Origin: [Flavobacterium] thermophilum
GTDB lineage: Bacteria; Bacillota; Bacilli; Bacillales; Anoxybacillaceae
DNA: 64,000 nt
NCBI GenBank assembly: GCA_900450595.1
Contig: UGGS01000002.1
Location: 868,001 to 932,000, forward strand
Direction of reading: 5' to 3'
In this document: positions 8,306 to 18,519 of the stretch, piece by piece
How positions within the stretch are numbered: position 1 is the stretch's first letter
Layout of the letters: each line of letters starts with the position of its first letter
The notes under the pieces: generated by a model
The model's input: only the letters and a program-made list of their open reading frames with translations
What the model was told of the DNA's origin: nothing
The model's database searches: none
Made by a program: the position numbers and the translations under genes

Positions 8306-9130
8306 TCATTTATTCATTCGGAATACAAAATAAAAATGTCCATCATCTCTTGTCGTCGGACTGCTAATCGGATTGTCAGTTTCCGGAATGGCGTCATCTA
8401 GCGCCGGATCAATCCCACGAATGGCGCGGTCGACCATGGATTTAAACACTTCGTAAAACGGCGTTATAACCGCTAGTCTACTGTTCAGATCTCCGCTCTT
8501 GATAAGGCAGGGTGTCCCAAAAAGAAACATCTTTTTCATGAATCGAGCCGTCAGCGATTGCCCTAACTGCCGCATCCAAAGCGACAACCGTTTGTCGAAT
8601 TAAATAACCGTTGCTTTTTTGTCCAATAACATAGCTACCAATGTAATGGTCTGACATCCCACGCATCTCAAATAGCAATGTCGAAATTCCATATTCAACT
8701 GCAATGCCATTTCGGCCAATGGCCTCTGATGAGCCGCCAACATATTTTCCAAGATGCCCCCATCCTGTCGGCTCGATGGCATCAAAAATTACAGCCCCTA
8801 ATTGTTTGGAACGGTAAACAACTTCTTCATCTGCATTAGGAGAAGTTGGATAAAGAATAGAGCCGGATACTAACTTGCCGTCCCGTTCACTGTTTGCCCC
8901 TTGATGGTGCAAGTCGATCATATAATCGATGTGATATTTGCGGAGCACGTTGTTATGTAGCGCCTTTGTCTCCGGATATTGTTTATTTACATGATCGCGA
9001 TTCAAATCAGCGCCAACGGCATTATACCTCGTCAAATGGCGGTCTCCGCTTGCGATATAATCATCGAGCTTTCTTTCCCTTTCACCTACAATATGCGGCA
9101 AACCTCCGCCTTTCCCACCAGCAAACAGAA
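8306..9130 (-). pseudogene. M14-family zinc carboxypeptidase-like gene, 5'-truncated and frameshifted
   Basis: Frame 1 (9130 down to 8478) encodes GGLPHIVGERERKLDDY, then the M14 landmark YNAVGADLNRDHVN, then DLHHQG, EYGISTLLFEMRG and DVSFWDTLPYQ, and stops. Frame 2 (down to 8306) continues with RLAVITPFYEVFKSMVDR and ends FYFVFRMNK. A one-base indel near 8480-8500 separates them. The part before GGLPHIV, which should carry the signal peptide and the first zinc-ligand motif (HxxE), is absent. Instead the rlmCD terminator lies immediately upstream. The gene is therefore dead on two counts. The original product would have been an extracytoplasmic metallopeptidase. Confidence 0.7.
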
Positions 9131-9163
9131 AAAACGCCTTTCCTTGACAGGAAAAGGCGCTTT
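9130..9163 (-). terminator. rlmCD terminator
   Basis: AAAGCGCCTTTTCCT, loop GTCA, AGGAAAGGCGTTTTTT on the minus strand. 9164-9274 holds nothing further. Confidence 0.75.
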
Positions 9164-9274
9164 GCTACGTGCGTTTTTTACAATAAGCCATCAGTTTCAA
9201 TCGGTTCAAAAAATATATGACTTTCTTGTCTGCTGTGAATCATTCCTAAGGAGCGGAACAAGTTTACTTCATGT

Positions 9275-10663
9275 TTACATTTCCAACACCAGCTTCGCCA
9301 CCGCCTCAACGTGCGCCGTATGCGGAAACATGTCGACCGGCTGGATGTAGTCGACGCGGTATTGTGCCGCCAAGGCGTCGAGGTCGCGGGCGAGGCTGGA
9401 TGGGTTGCACGAGACGTAAACGACCTTCTGCGGGCGGAAGCGCAGAATCGTTTCAAGCAGCGCCCGGTCGCAGCCGACGCGGGGCGGGTCGACGATGATG
9501 ACGTCCGGTCTCCAGCCTTCGTTCACCCATTTGGGCAGCCAGTATTCCGCTTTGCCGACGACGTAGTGCGTGTTCGTAAAGCCATGTTTGTCCGCGTTTT
9601 TCTTGGCGTCTTCAATCGCTTCGGGGATCGTGTCCATGCCGCGCACTTCTTTCGCATCGCGGGCGAGCCACAGCCCGATCGTGCCGACGCCGCAGTAGGC
9701 GTCAACGAGCCGCTCCGTTCCGGTGAGGGCGGCCGCTTTTTTCACTTCGTCGTACAGCTTGACCGTTTGGATCGGGTTGAGCTGGAAAAAGGCGCGCGCC
9801 GACAGTTCAAATGACAAGTCGCCGAGCGTTTCTTGAATGTATTCGTCGCCGGCGAGCACTTCGGTTTCGTTGCCAAAAATGAGCGACGTTTTTTCACCGT
9901 TGATGTTTTGCACGATTGATTTCACTTCCGGAAGGCGGCGGTGGATTTCCTCGATCAACAACTCTTTGCGCGGAATGTCTTTTGTCGCCGTCACCAGCAC
10001 AAGCTGAATGTCGCCCGTATGGAAGCCGACGCGGACGACGATCGTCCGCACGACGCCCGTTCTCGTCCGCTCGTTGTAAATCGGGATGCGCAAGTCTTGC
10101 AAAATCGTCTTCACGATGTTCGTCACGCGCGTCGTTTGCGGATGCTGGATGCGGCATTCCGATAGGTCGACGAGCCGGTGGGAGTTGAGGCCGTACAGCC
10201 CGGCGAGCACCTTCCCTTCCTTCATTCCAACTTGAAACTGGCTTTTGTTTCGGTAATGCCACGGGTCGGCCATGCCGATCGTCGGGCGGATGTCGAGTTT
10301 GTCGACATCGAGGCGGCGGGCGTGGCGGCGCAATGCTTGGATGACGATGTCGCGTTTGGCTTCAAGCTGCGCTTCGTACGATAAGTGCTGGAGCTGGCAG
10401 CCGCCGCACTGATCATAGAGCGGGCATGGCGGCGCCACCCGGCTGGGTGAACGCTTGCGGATTCGTTTGATTTTCGCCTCGGCGTAGGTTGGGTGAATGT
10501 TCGTCGCTTCGACGACGACTTCTTCCCCCGGCAACGCGCCGGGGACGAAGACGACTTGTTTTTGGAAATAGCCGACCCCTTCGCCGTTAATGCCGATCCG
10601 TTGAATCGTCACGGGAAATTGGTCGCCTTTTTTGATTTTGATGTTCGTTTGTTGCTTTGCCAT
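9275..10663 (-). CDS. rlmCD: 23S rRNA (uracil-C5)-methyltransferase, RlmCD/YfjO type
   Basis: 462 residues. It methylates uridines of 23S rRNA using S-adenosylmethionine. Domains: N-terminal TRAM (about 10-65), a four-cysteine cluster ([14 protein letters not shown]), a central domain, and the Rossmann methyltransferase with [15 protein letters not shown], the VDPPR motif and the catalytic cysteine in [13 protein letters not shown]. The start is the ATG at 10663 with AGAGGG upstream; an ATG at 10678 would overlap the stop of the preceding gene as ATGA but lacks a binding site. Synteny (next to the yfjP-like gene and pdaA) equates it with B. subtilis yfjO rather than with yefA. Confidence 0.9.
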   Translation of the reverse strand: MAKQQTNIKIKKGDQFPVTIQRIGINGEGVGYFQKQVVFVPGALPGEEVVVEATNIHPTYAEAKIKRIRKRSPSRVAPPCPLYDQCGGCQLQHLSYEAQLEAKRDIVIQALRRHARRLDVDKLDIRPTIGMADPWHYRNKSQFQVGMKEGKVLAGLYGLNSHRLVDLSECRIQHPQTTRVTNIVKTILQDLRIPIYNERTRTGVVRTIVVRVGFHTGDIQLVLVTATKDIPRKELLIEEIHRRLPEVKSIVQNINGEKTSLIFGNETEVLAGDEYIQETLGDLSFELSARAFFQLNPIQTVKLYDEVKKAAALTGTERLVDAYCGVGTIGLWLARDAKEVRGMDTIPEAIEDAKKNADKHGFTNTHYVVGKAEYWLPKWVNEGWRPDVIIVDPPRVGCDRALLETILRFRPQKVVYVSCNPSSLARDLDALAAQYRVDYIQPVDMFPHTAHVEAVAKLVLEM

Positions 10664-10674
10664 ATCGGTCCCTC

Positions 10675-11541
10675 TCATTCAATGCTTCGCCATAAATAAA
10701 GCGCCGCATAGCTAGCGTACGGCTTCCACCGCTCGCCGAGCGCCGCCATCTCTTTTGCGGTCGGCCGCTTTTGGAGCCCGAATTGTTTTTCAACCGCCCG
10801 CTGCAAGCCGATATCCGCCGGCGGGAAGACGTTTGGACGGCCGAGGCCGAAGAGGAGGAAATTTTGCACCGTCCACGGGCCGATGCCGCGCACGGCCGTC
10901 AGCCGCTCCATCACCTCGCCGTCTTCCATCTGCTTAAGTTCATCAAGCCGCAGCTTTCCGTCAGCGATGAGACGCGACACATCGACGATATATTCCGCTT
11001 TCCGCCCGCTCAGCTGCAAGGCGCGCACATCCTCGTACGAACGGGCGGCCACTTCTTCCGGGCGCGGGTAAAACCAAACGCCATCCACTTCTGTTCCGAA
11101 CGTTTTCACAAACCGCTCCGTCAGCCGATAGCCGACTTTGAGATGAAGTTGCTGATGGATCAAACATTTGATGAGGCAAAAATATAGATCAAAATCGAGC
11201 ACAAGCGGCATTCCTTCATACTCGGCAAACAGCGGCGCCAGGTCAGTGCGGCGGAAATGCTCGTAAATGGGCCCGAGCGGCGTCCGCCATTGAAACAGAT
11301 GCGAAATCCGCTCCATCACCTCGTCTTGCCGCTCGGGAAAAGGAGCTGAAACGACAAATCTCGGGTCATCTTTTGTGCCGACGCCTTCCACCGTTACGGG
11401 CACGAAACAGCCGTCGAGGGCGAGCGGCACGGTGATGCGCTGCCGTTCCCGATCCACGGCCAACAGCGGGTCGAGCGAAAGCCGCTCAAGGGCGTGTGCG
11501 AAATCGTACGGCGCCGGCACAGTGATCGTTCGTTTCCACAT
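10675..11541 (-). CDS. DNA-3-methyladenine glycosylase II family (YfjP-like)
   Basis: 288 residues from the ATG at 11541 (AAAGGTGAG upstream). An AlkA-type N-terminal domain is followed by the helix-hairpin-helix/GPD glycosylase fold: [18 protein letters not shown] is the HhH motif, and the catalytic aspartate lies in [12 protein letters not shown]. It removes alkylated purines in base-excision repair. It sits immediately upstream of rlmCD and behind pdaA, the same order as yfjS-yfjP-yfjO in B. subtilis. The typical family length is about 285-300, so the gene is intact. Confidence 0.9.
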   Translation of the reverse strand: MWKRTITVPAPYDFAHALERLSLDPLLAVDRERQRITVPLALDGCFVPVTVEGVGTKDDPRFVVSAPFPERQDEVMERISHLFQWRTPLGPIYEHFRRTDLAPLFAEYEGMPLVLDFDLYFCLIKCLIHQQLHLKVGYRLTERFVKTFGTEVDGVWFYPRPEEVAARSYEDVRALQLSGRKAEYIVDVSRLIADGKLRLDELKQMEDGEVMERLTAVRGIGPWTVQNFLLFGLGRPNVFPPADIGLQRAVEKQFGLQKRPTAKEMAALGERWKPYASYAALYLWRSIE

Positions 11542-11719
11542 CGTTCTCACCTTTCTCATTTGTCCGTGCCCCTATTATAACGAAAAACGCCCCGTCGAAC
11601 CAACTTGTTGGCAGGACGAGGCAGCGGCATATGGTTCAGTTGACAGAACGAGGCGGGTTTTCGAATGGTCCAACACACAACGTTTCGTACCGCTTTTGTG
11701 CTCAAGTGATGAAAGCGGC

Positions 11720-12511
11720 TTATGGGCGAAACAGCCACGGATGGAGTCCCATCTTTTTCGCCATCAATTCATCTAAGCTGGCAAACGTATACCCTTGTTT
11801 GCGCAAGTCGTCGATCACGTTCGGCAGCGCGTCGGCGTTGTCTTTGGACACGGAGTGCAGCAGCAAAATCGCCCCCGGATGGATTTGTTTCATGATTTGG
11901 TCGTAAGCATATTGCCAGCCGCGCTGGCGGTCGGTTTGCCAGTCAACGAACGCCAGCGACCAAAAGACGTGGTAATAGCCGAGCTCGCGGGCGAGAGATA
12001 ACGTCCGTTCGCTGAAAATGCCGCGCGGCGGGCGAAGGTACATCATCCCTTTTTGTCCGGTCAACTCTTCTGTCTTTTCCTTGACTTTTTCCAGCTCTTC
12101 GCGCACCTGCTCATCGCTTTCAGTTGTTAAATCGGGATGATGCCACGAATGGTTGCCGATGATATGCCCTTCCGCCGCCATCCGTTTGACTAAATCGGGC
12201 GCTGTTTGCAAATAATGGCCGGTGACAAAAAAGGCGGCCGGCACATGTTTTTCTTTCAAGATGTCCAAAATTTGCGCCGTATAGCCGTTTTCATAGCCGT
12301 TGTCAAACGTCAAGTAAATCGTTTTTTCACTCGTATCGCCTAAATAAAACGCGTCATATTTGGCAAGCAGCTCATCGAGCTCTTTTCCCGCCGACGGGGG
12401 CTCGTGGTTTTCGCTCCGCTTGAATCCCCAATGGATCGCTTGATTGCTTGCGGCAAACGCAGAGGCGGGAAAAAGCGCGATCGCTAAAACGAGAGAAATG
12501 AGCCATCTCAT
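11720..12511 (-). CDS. pdaA: Polysaccharide deacetylase PdaA (muramic delta-lactam formation)
   Basis: 263 residues from the ATG at 12511 (AAGGAGG upstream), giving a clean signal peptide MRWLISLVLAIALFPASAFA. The NodB deacetylase domain shows the TFDNGYENGYTAQIL motif, the metal-binding HSWHHPDL, PRGIFSERTL and LLHSVS. The TFDNGYENG form is typical of PdaA, which removes the acetyl group from muramic acid during spore cortex formation and allows delta-lactam synthesis needed for germination. Sporulation-specific expression is expected from the family; I saw no clear sporulation promoter. The 178 bp between this gene and the alkA-like gene show no convincing terminator. Confidence 0.9.
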   Translation of the reverse strand: MRWLISLVLAIALFPASAFAASNQAIHWGFKRSENHEPPSAGKELDELLAKYDAFYLGDTSEKTIYLTFDNGYENGYTAQILDILKEKHVPAAFFVTGHYLQTAPDLVKRMAAEGHIIGNHSWHHPDLTTESDEQVREELEKVKEKTEELTGQKGMMYLRPPRGIFSERTLSLARELGYYHVFWSLAFVDWQTDRQRGWQYAYDQIMKQIHPGAILLLHSVSKDNADALPNVIDDLRKQGYTFASLDELMAKKMGLHPWLFRP

Positions 12512-12591
12512 GCCTGGTTCCTCCTTGGCCGCCGTCTTTTCCTCTTTTTTATTGTTTTCGCCCTCAGCTGCTTTACGCGCGCCATTTTTTG

Positions 12592-12627
12592 CAAAAAAAG
12601 ACCCCAAAAGCGGATGCTTTTGGGGAG
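12592..12627 (-). terminator. fumA terminator
   Basis: CCCCAAAAG/CTTTTGGGG stem followed by a seven-T run on the minus strand. Confidence 0.8.
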
Positions 12628-12653
12628 TCACGCTGCCAATCGTTTCTTCACGT

Positions 12654-14201
12654 TTATTTGAACACCGGTTCTTTGAATTGGGCCAGTTTTTCCAACGATG
12701 ATTTTTCTACATCTTCATGCAAGCTGTTGCCGTGCGAGTCCATCGTAACGACGGCGGTGAAGTTTTCAACACGCAAATGCCACATGGCTTCTGGAATGCC
12801 AAATTCCATGAGATCCACGCCTTCGACTGATTTGATACAGTCCGCATAATATTGGGCCGCGCCGCCGATGGCGTTTAAGTACACGCCGCCGTGTTCTTTT
12901 AACGCTTGCAGCGTCTTTGCGCCCATGCCGCCTTTGCCGATGACAGCGCGGACGCCGAATTTTTTCATAATGTCGCCTTGATACGGCTCTTCGCGGATGC
13001 TGGTCGTCGGGCCGGCGGCTTTGGCGTGCCAGCGGCCGTCTTCGTCTTTTAGCATGACCGGGCCGCAATGGTAAATGATTTGCCCGTTCAAATCGACGGG
13101 GGCATCGTGATCCATCAAATATTTATGAATGGCGTCGCGGCCGGTGTAAATGACGCCGCTGATGCGGACGACGTCGCCGACGCGGAGCTTCCGCACTTGT
13201 TCTTCCGACAGCGGCGGAACGAGATCGATGACGCGCGCCTCTCCTTGTTCAAGCGCCGCGGCCGCTTCCGCTTTTTCCAACTCTTTTGCAAAATCGACGT
13301 CTTCGCCGTCTTGGTACAGCCATTCGATGATCTCACCGGTGGCCGGATCGATTTTCACGCCCATGCGGCGAAACGCCCAGCAGTTGTAGGCGACGGAGAC
13401 GAAGAAGCTCGCCGGGATGCGATGCATGACGCCGATTTTACAGCCAAGCAGCGTCGATTCGCCGCCAAAGCCCATCGTGCCGATGCCGAGCTTGTTGGCG
13501 TTTTCCATAATGTATTCTTCCAGCTGGCGCAATTCTTCAATCGGGTTGACGTCATCAACCGGACGGAACAGCTGTTCTTTGGCGAGCTCATAGCCGGATG
13601 AGCGGTCGCCGCCGATGCCGACGCCGATGAAGCCGGCGCTGCACCCTTGCCCTTGCGCCTGATACACCGCATGCAAAATGCATTTGCGGATGCCGTCCAA
13701 ATCGCGGCCGGCGCGGCCGAGCCCTTCGAGTTCACACGGCAGGCTGTATTGGATGTTTTTGTTTTCACAGCCGCCGCCTTTTAAAATAAGGCGAACGTCA
13801 ATGTAATCGTTTTCCCACTGTTCAAATTTAATGACCGGCACGCCTTCCCCTAAGTTATCGCCGCTGTTTTTGCCGGTGAGCGAATCGACCGAGTTCGGGC
13901 GCAGTTTGCCATTTTTCGTCGCTTCGACAATGGCAGCCCGGATCGCTTTTTTCATTTCGATTTGGTTGACGCCGACCGGCACTTTGATTTTAAACGTCGG
14001 CAAGCCCGTATCTTGGCAAATCGGCGATACGTTTTCGTCCGCCATTTGAATGTTGCCAACGATTGTATCCAATGCCATCGCCGCCCGCGTGCCGGCGTTT
14101 TCGCGCGCTTTCGCCCGAGCGATCGCTCGACGGACGTCCTTCGGCAGCTTCGTCGACGTCTCGACGATCAAGTCGTACATGCTTTGCTGGAACTTTTCCA
14201 T
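12654..14201 (-). CDS. fumA: Class I fumarate hydratase, fused alpha and beta parts
   Basis: 515 residues; it interconverts fumarate and malate in the TCA cycle using an oxygen-sensitive [4Fe-4S] cluster. Cluster cysteines appear in SPICQDTGLP, GGGCENKN and GQGCSAGFIG. The C-terminal beta part carries GRDAIHKYLMDHD, HCGPVM and the AAGPTTSIREEPY and IGKGGMG segments. Alpha and beta regions are separate proteins in some organisms and one chain here, as usual in Bacillus relatives. It lies inside the yfj/yfk block. Confidence 0.92.
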   Translation of the reverse strand: MEKFQQSMYDLIVETSTKLPKDVRRAIARAKARENAGTRAAMALDTIVGNIQMADENVSPICQDTGLPTFKIKVPVGVNQIEMKKAIRAAIVEATKNGKLRPNSVDSLTGKNSGDNLGEGVPVIKFEQWENDYIDVRLILKGGGCENKNIQYSLPCELEGLGRAGRDLDGIRKCILHAVYQAQGQGCSAGFIGVGIGGDRSSGYELAKEQLFRPVDDVNPIEELRQLEEYIMENANKLGIGTMGFGGESTLLGCKIGVMHRIPASFFVSVAYNCWAFRRMGVKIDPATGEIIEWLYQDGEDVDFAKELEKAEAAAALEQGEARVIDLVPPLSEEQVRKLRVGDVVRISGVIYTGRDAIHKYLMDHDAPVDLNGQIIYHCGPVMLKDEDGRWHAKAAGPTTSIREEPYQGDIMKKFGVRAVIGKGGMGAKTLQALKEHGGVYLNAIGGAAQYYADCIKSVEGVDLMEFGIPEAMWHLRVENFTAVVTMDSHGNSLHEDVEKSSLEKLAQFKEPVFK

Positions 14202-14260
14202 TTGTCTAAACGCCCCTTCCCCTGTTCATCGTGCATAGGCAGTTGTCCTTATCTTTTTCT

Positions 14261-14290
14261 ATTATACTCCGTTTCTCGCTGTTGTGTAAA
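14261..14290 (-). promoter_or_regulatory. fumA promoter
   Basis: TTTACA and TATAAT separated by 18 bp on the minus strand. Confidence 0.55.
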
Positions 14291-14365
14291 AAATCTTTCT
14301 TTTCCATCTCATGATGGCTCCTTTCTCATCATACGAATGGGGTAGAGGCAAAACAGCTAAAACGA

Positions 14366-14394
14366 TTGACAAGGGCTGCTAAGGCGGCTAATAA
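14366..14394 (+). promoter_or_regulatory. yfkAB promoter
   Basis: TTGACA (14366-14371) and TAATAA (14389-14394), spacing 17 bp. Confidence 0.5.
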
Positions 14395-14432
14395 TGAACG
14401 ATGGAACTTTTTTATAGAGAGAGGAGAAAGCG

Positions 14433-15557
14433 ATGCGTTCATCCGCCATGCCGGCCATTACGCCGGCGTACGATCCGTGGGAGGCGTACGTTGATCTAGA
14501 AGAGTATGGAAAGTTGGAACTGACGAACGTCGAGTTTACGACAACGACGCTTTGCAATATGCGCTGTGAACATTGCGCCGTCGGCTATACGTTGACAGCG
14601 AAAGATCCCGAGGCGCTGCCGCTTGAGTTGTTGCTCCGCCGGCTTGAAGAAATTCCGCATTTACGCTCATTAAGCATCACCGGCGGCGAGCCGATGCTGT
14701 CATTAAAATCGGTTGAACAATACGTCGTTCCGCTTCTCCGCTATGCACATGAGCGCGGGGTGCGAACGCAGCTGAATTCGAATTTGACGCTTGACTTGTC
14801 CCGCTACGAAAAAGTGATTCCGTATTTGGATGTGCTCCATATCTCCCACAACTGGGGGACAATCGACGATTTCATCGACGGTGGATTCGCTATGATGGAG
14901 CGGAAACCGACGCGCGCCCAACGCGAGAAATACTTCCAGCGCATGCTTGACAATGCAAAAGCGCTGGCCAATGCCGGCGTGATGGTATCGGCGGAAACGA
15001 TGTTAAACAAACGGACCGTCCGCCATTTGGAAACGATCCATCGCCAAGTCGTTGAGGAAATGGGCTGCCGGCGCCATGAAATTCACCCGATGTACCCAAG
15101 CGATTTTGCCAGCGCCTTAGAGACGCTAAGTCTCGATGAGCTGCGCGCGGCGATCCACCATTTGCTTGACATTCGCGATGAAAACGTCTGGATGTTGTTT
15201 GGCACGCTGCCATTTTACCCGTGCAGCGACAATGAAGACGATCTTCGCCTATTAAAGCGGCTGTATGAAAGCAAAAACGTCACCGTCCGCAACGACCCTG
15301 ACGGCCGTTCGCGGCTTAATGTCAACATTTTCACCGGCGATGTCATCGTCACCGATTTCGGCGATGAACCGCCGCTTGGCAACATCGTCCGCGATTCATT
15401 GCCGGATGTGTATAACCGATGGCGGCGCTCGAAACTCGCCAATGAACTTCTTTGCCACTGCCCGGCCGCGCGCTGCTTAGGGCCCAATGTGCTCGTCAAG
15501 CAGACGTATTACCGCGGCGTCGATTTTACAAAACGGGCGGCGCGCATCGCCCGATAA
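14433..15557 (+). CDS. yfkAB: Radical SAM protein YfkAB
   Basis: 374 residues, ATG at 14433 behind GAGGAG. The radical SAM cluster motif CxxxCxxC is CNMRCEHC (about residues 42-49), followed by the GGEP motif (ITGGEPMLSL). The C-terminal region is cysteine-bearing (LLCHCPAARCLGPN) and may bind a second cluster. The protein corresponds to the fused YfkA-YfkB protein of Bacillus; its substrate is not known. It is transcribed divergently from fumA and convergently with yfkD. Confidence 0.88.
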   Translation: MRSSAMPAITPAYDPWEAYVDLEEYGKLELTNVEFTTTTLCNMRCEHCAVGYTLTAKDPEALPLELLLRRLEEIPHLRSLSITGGEPMLSLKSVEQYVVPLLRYAHERGVRTQLNSNLTLDLSRYEKVIPYLDVLHISHNWGTIDDFIDGGFAMMERKPTRAQREKYFQRMLDNAKALANAGVMVSAETMLNKRTVRHLETIHRQVVEEMGCRRHEIHPMYPSDFASALETLSLDELRAAIHHLLDIRDENVWMLFGTLPFYPCSDNEDDLRLLKRLYESKNVTVRNDPDGRSRLNVNIFTGDVIVTDFGDEPPLGNIVRDSLPDVYNRWRRSKLANELLCHCPAARCLGPNVLVKQTYYRGVDFTKRAARIAR

Positions 15558-15600
15558 ACAGCAACGCCGCAGAGGCAAGCGCATCATCGGCCATGCGCAT

Positions 15601-15650
15601 AAAAAAGAGGAGGCCCAAAACGCGCCTGCTTTTTGGGCCCGACTCTTTTA
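15601..15650. terminator. Bidirectional terminator between yfkAB and yfkD
   Basis: AAAAAGAG..GGCCCAAAA pairs with TTTTGGGCC..CTCTTTT; A and T runs suit both strands. Confidence 0.75.
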
Positions 15651-16436
15651 TCGCGGCTGCTCGCTGACGACATAGGACATATACAGCCGGTCTTGCACCG
15701 GAATCCATGCCCCGACCCCTCTTGTCGTCACGTTTTTGACGACGATTTTCTTTTTGTTTCCTTTCAAGACGATATACACTTCCCCGTACGTCACTTTCCC
15801 TTTTTCATTCACAGCCGGAGCATACGCATACAAATAGCCCATTTTTTTCGCCGGCACGTTGTACGGCTGATCCTTTTTCGTGCCAAGACCGACAACGGTG
15901 CTGAAAGCGAGCGGTAAATTTGTTTTTTCCATGGCCTTGTTCAACATCATCCGTTTGACGGCGTCTTCATTCGGCACTTTCACCGTCAAGCCGCCACGGA
16001 CGTATTTTTGCATTTCCTGTTTGTAATACAGTTTTTGTGCTGTGTCGCCGCCGCGGTTGTCGAGAAAATTCGTATTGACCTTTTGATACTCCCAATTTGT
16101 TGATGTTTCGAGCGATTGGTAATTGAGCGGCCATTGGCCTAAATAAATCGTCGCCCGGTAGCCGATGGCCCACGGCGCGTTCGTTGCCGAAGATTCATTA
16201 AAGAGATGAACCAATTCAGGATTCTCAATGTTCACATTGGCCGATTTCAGCAGCTGTTTCGTAAACGAGCTTGGCTCTAGATGCGGCAAGTCTTGCGTTG
16301 GATTCGGGTATGTGTTCTCTTTCGAGATATCGATCACCGCACCGGGCGCCGGCTTTCCGGAAGCCGCCAATGCCGGGAACGCTGCCGCATAAAGAAGAAG
16401 CACGCTCCCAAACAGCGAAACAGTCCACTTTTTCAT
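15648..16436 (-). CDS. yfkD: YfkD-family exported protein
   Basis: 262 residues from the ATG at 16436 (AAAGGAG upstream). Signal peptide MKKWTVSLFGSVLLLYAAAF ending ALA. The mature part contains NAPWAIGYRATIYLGQWPLN, TSTNWEYQKVNTNF and the C-terminal GVGAWIPVQDRLYMSYVV, as in the YfkD family of Bacillus. The family has no established function. There is no lipobox and no further membrane segment, so it is probably secreted or loosely wall-bound. Confidence 0.85.
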   Translation of the reverse strand: MKKWTVSLFGSVLLLYAAAFPALAASGKPAPGAVIDISKENTYPNPTQDLPHLEPSSFTKQLLKSANVNIENPELVHLFNESSATNAPWAIGYRATIYLGQWPLNYQSLETSTNWEYQKVNTNFLDNRGGDTAQKLYYKQEMQKYVRGGLTVKVPNEDAVKRMMLNKAMEKTNLPLAFSTVVGLGTKKDQPYNVPAKKMGYLYAYAPAVNEKGKVTYGEVYIVLKGNKKKIVVKNVTTRGVGAWIPVQDRLYMSYVVSEQPR

Positions 16437-16548
16437 CGTCTTCACTCCTTTCTTCCCACGTTATTCACTGTTAGTTTCCTTCAAAATGCACCGTTTATCC
16501 GCGGCGGCGAAAATTTTCCCCGTTTGGCGCCCCACTTCCCAAACCCGC

Positions 16549-16578
16549 AAAAAAACACCCAGGCGGCGAACGCCCGGA
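16549..16578 (-). terminator. Terminator of the truncated antiporter gene
   Basis: CCGGGCG/CGCCTGG hairpin with a seven-T run on the minus strand. Confidence 0.7.
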
Positions 16579-16587
16579 TGCAGTCAC

Positions 16588-17199
16588 TTACAGCAAATAA
16601 AAACCGATGCCCATGATCGTATAGGCAGCGAGCAATGTTGCCCCTTCAAACCAGTTCGTATCGCCGTCGTTGGACAATACGACAGCGATGTAAAGCAAAA
16701 TCATAATAATCGAAATGCCGACGCTCAACGCAAGCCGTTCGCCGCCGTCCATTTGCATTGTAAACACTTCCGGAATGACAAACGCGACGAAAATGGCAAA
16801 CGTCAGCAGCCCGGCGTTATGGCGGGCGTCATAAATATTGAATTCTTGCCGTTTATATTTCAAACCGCCGACAAAAAACGATAACCCGGCAACCAACAGC
16901 AAATTTCCCAGCACCGAGCCGGTCAAGGAGGCGAGCACGACATCCACGAGTCCGGCTTGCAAGGCAAAAATCGAGATGATCAACTCGACCGCATTGCCGA
17001 AGGTGGCGTTTAACAGCCCGCCGATGCGCGGTCCGGCGACGATGGCCAAACTCTCTGTCGCCCGCCCCATATAGCTGGCAAGCGCAATGATCGTCAAACA
17101 ATACAGCCCAAACATCAAGACGGTCGGCCAGTGAAGAAAGCCGCCGATTACTGACACCGGCACGCCGATCCATGCCATCCAGGCAAACAACCTGTTCAT
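16588..17199 (-). pseudogene. Ca2+/H+ antiporter (ChaA/YfkE family) with in-frame internal deletion
   Basis: 203 residues from the ATG at 17199. Residues 1-175 match the first half of YfkE/ChaA cation:proton antiporters, including the first alpha repeat (NATFGNAVELIISIFAL) and VGGLKYKRQEFNIYDARHN. The chain then jumps from SIIMILLYIAVVLS directly to SNDGDTNWFEGATLLAAY, which is the family C-terminus. Family members are about 350 residues with a second GNAxEH repeat; that half is missing here although the frame is open. Two alpha repeats are needed to form the ion pathway, so the product is probably inactive. Confidence 0.7.
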
Positions 17200-17349
17200 T
17201 TGTGTTTCTTCCACCTTTCTCGTCAACATTTTTTCGTTGCGTTGATCGTCGCTTGTATGTACGATGAATACGGGCCAGCCGTTCCGCCGTGAAAAGCCGG
17301 ATTCCGTTTGTTCGCGGGCTGGCCAATTTCAAGAAGTGAGGATGTGACG

Positions 17350-18483
17350 ATGCGTTTCGCCATTTTAACTGCGGTCGTGGCCATCTCTGGCTTGTCCCAA
17401 GGAATGTTGCTTCCGCTGTTAGCCATGTTGCTTGATGAACACGGCGTCCCTTCGTCCGTCAACGGGGTGCATGCTGCTGCGCTATATATCGGCGTGCTGG
17501 CCATTTCGCCGTTTCTGGAGCGGCCGTTGGTGAAGTATGGGTATCGACCCCTCATTCTCCTTGGTGGTTCTATTGTAATATGTTCGCTTACTCTTTTTCC
17601 ACTTTTTTCTTCATTTTTTATTTGGCTGGCTCTCCGTTTTTTGATCGGCGTCGGCGACCATATGCTTCATTTCGCGACGCAGACATGGATCACCGACTTT
17701 TCGCCGCCGGCTAAGCGCGGTCGGCGTCTGTCGCTGTATGGTTTGGCGTTCGGCCTTGGTTTTACAGCCGGCCCGCTTCTCGCTTCACTCGCCTCGATCA
17801 ACGAAGCGTGGCCGTTTTATTTGGCCGCTCTCCTCAGTTTCACCGGGTGGGTGGCCGTCTTTTGGCTGCCAAAGGAAAAACCGAAGCCGTTTGAACGCTC
17901 TTCCTCAGCCGCCGGCCGGTGGGTCGGTGCATGGAAACATGCATGGCCAGCGCTGTTGCTTCCGCTTGCCTACGGCTTTTTGGAAGCGTCCCTTCATTCC
18001 GTGTTCCCGCTGTATGCCTTGCGCAAGCAGATGGGCGCCGAACAAATCGCCTTCATTTTGCCGTTTTTCTCGTTGGGCGGCATCGTCTTTCAGCTCCCGC
18101 TCGGGGCGCTCAGCGACCGGTTCGGGCGGCGGACCGTCATCACTTGCGCCTTGCTGGCCGGCGCCAGCTGTTTTTTGGCCGCGCTCACGGTCGGCGCGTC
18201 CACTGTCGGGCTCGCTGCCTGTCTGTTTGCCGCCGGCATGTTTACTGGCTCCCTTTTCTCCCTCGGCATTGCCTATATGACCGACTTGTTGCCGAAAGCG
18301 CTCCTCCCGGCCGGCAACTTGTTGTGCGGAATGCTGTACAGCCTCGGCAGCATGGTGGGCCCGCCCCTTGCCGGAAGCGCCGTCGATACGGCAACGAACG
18401 CCTTTTTTCTGGCGGTCAGCGCTGTTCTTCTCATCCCCGCCGTCTGTCTTGCCGGACGGCGGGAACAGGAAAAAGCGGCTTGA
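17350..18483 (+). CDS. Major facilitator superfamily transporter (YfkF-like)
   Basis: 377 residues, about 12 hydrophobic segments. The ATG at 17350 was chosen for GAGG eight nt upstream. The loop-2/3 motif region reads FLERPLVKYGYRPL and the mid-chain repeat ALSDRFGRRTVIT is the typical MFS A-motif. Gene order matches yfkF of B. subtilis, a predicted drug-efflux type carrier; the substrate is unknown. It diverges from the antiporter gene, with both promoters in the 150-bp gap. Confidence 0.85.
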   Translation: MRFAILTAVVAISGLSQGMLLPLLAMLLDEHGVPSSVNGVHAAALYIGVLAISPFLERPLVKYGYRPLILLGGSIVICSLTLFPLFSSFFIWLALRFLIGVGDHMLHFATQTWITDFSPPAKRGRRLSLYGLAFGLGFTAGPLLASLASINEAWPFYLAALLSFTGWVAVFWLPKEKPKPFERSSSAAGRWVGAWKHAWPALLLPLAYGFLEASLHSVFPLYALRKQMGAEQIAFILPFFSLGGIVFQLPLGALSDRFGRRTVITCALLAGASCFLAALTVGASTVGLAACLFAAGMFTGSLFSLGIAYMTDLLPKALLPAGNLLCGMLYSLGSMVGPPLAGSAVDTATNAFFLAVSAVLLIPAVCLAGRREQEKAA

Positions 18484-18499
18484 CCGCTTTTTTATTTTT
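18470..18499 (+). terminator. yfkF-like gene terminator, overlapping its stop codon
   Basis: AAAAAGCGG, loop, CCGCTTTTTT. Confidence 0.7.
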
Positions 18500-18519
18500 T
18501 TGTTTTTTTGAAAAAATCA

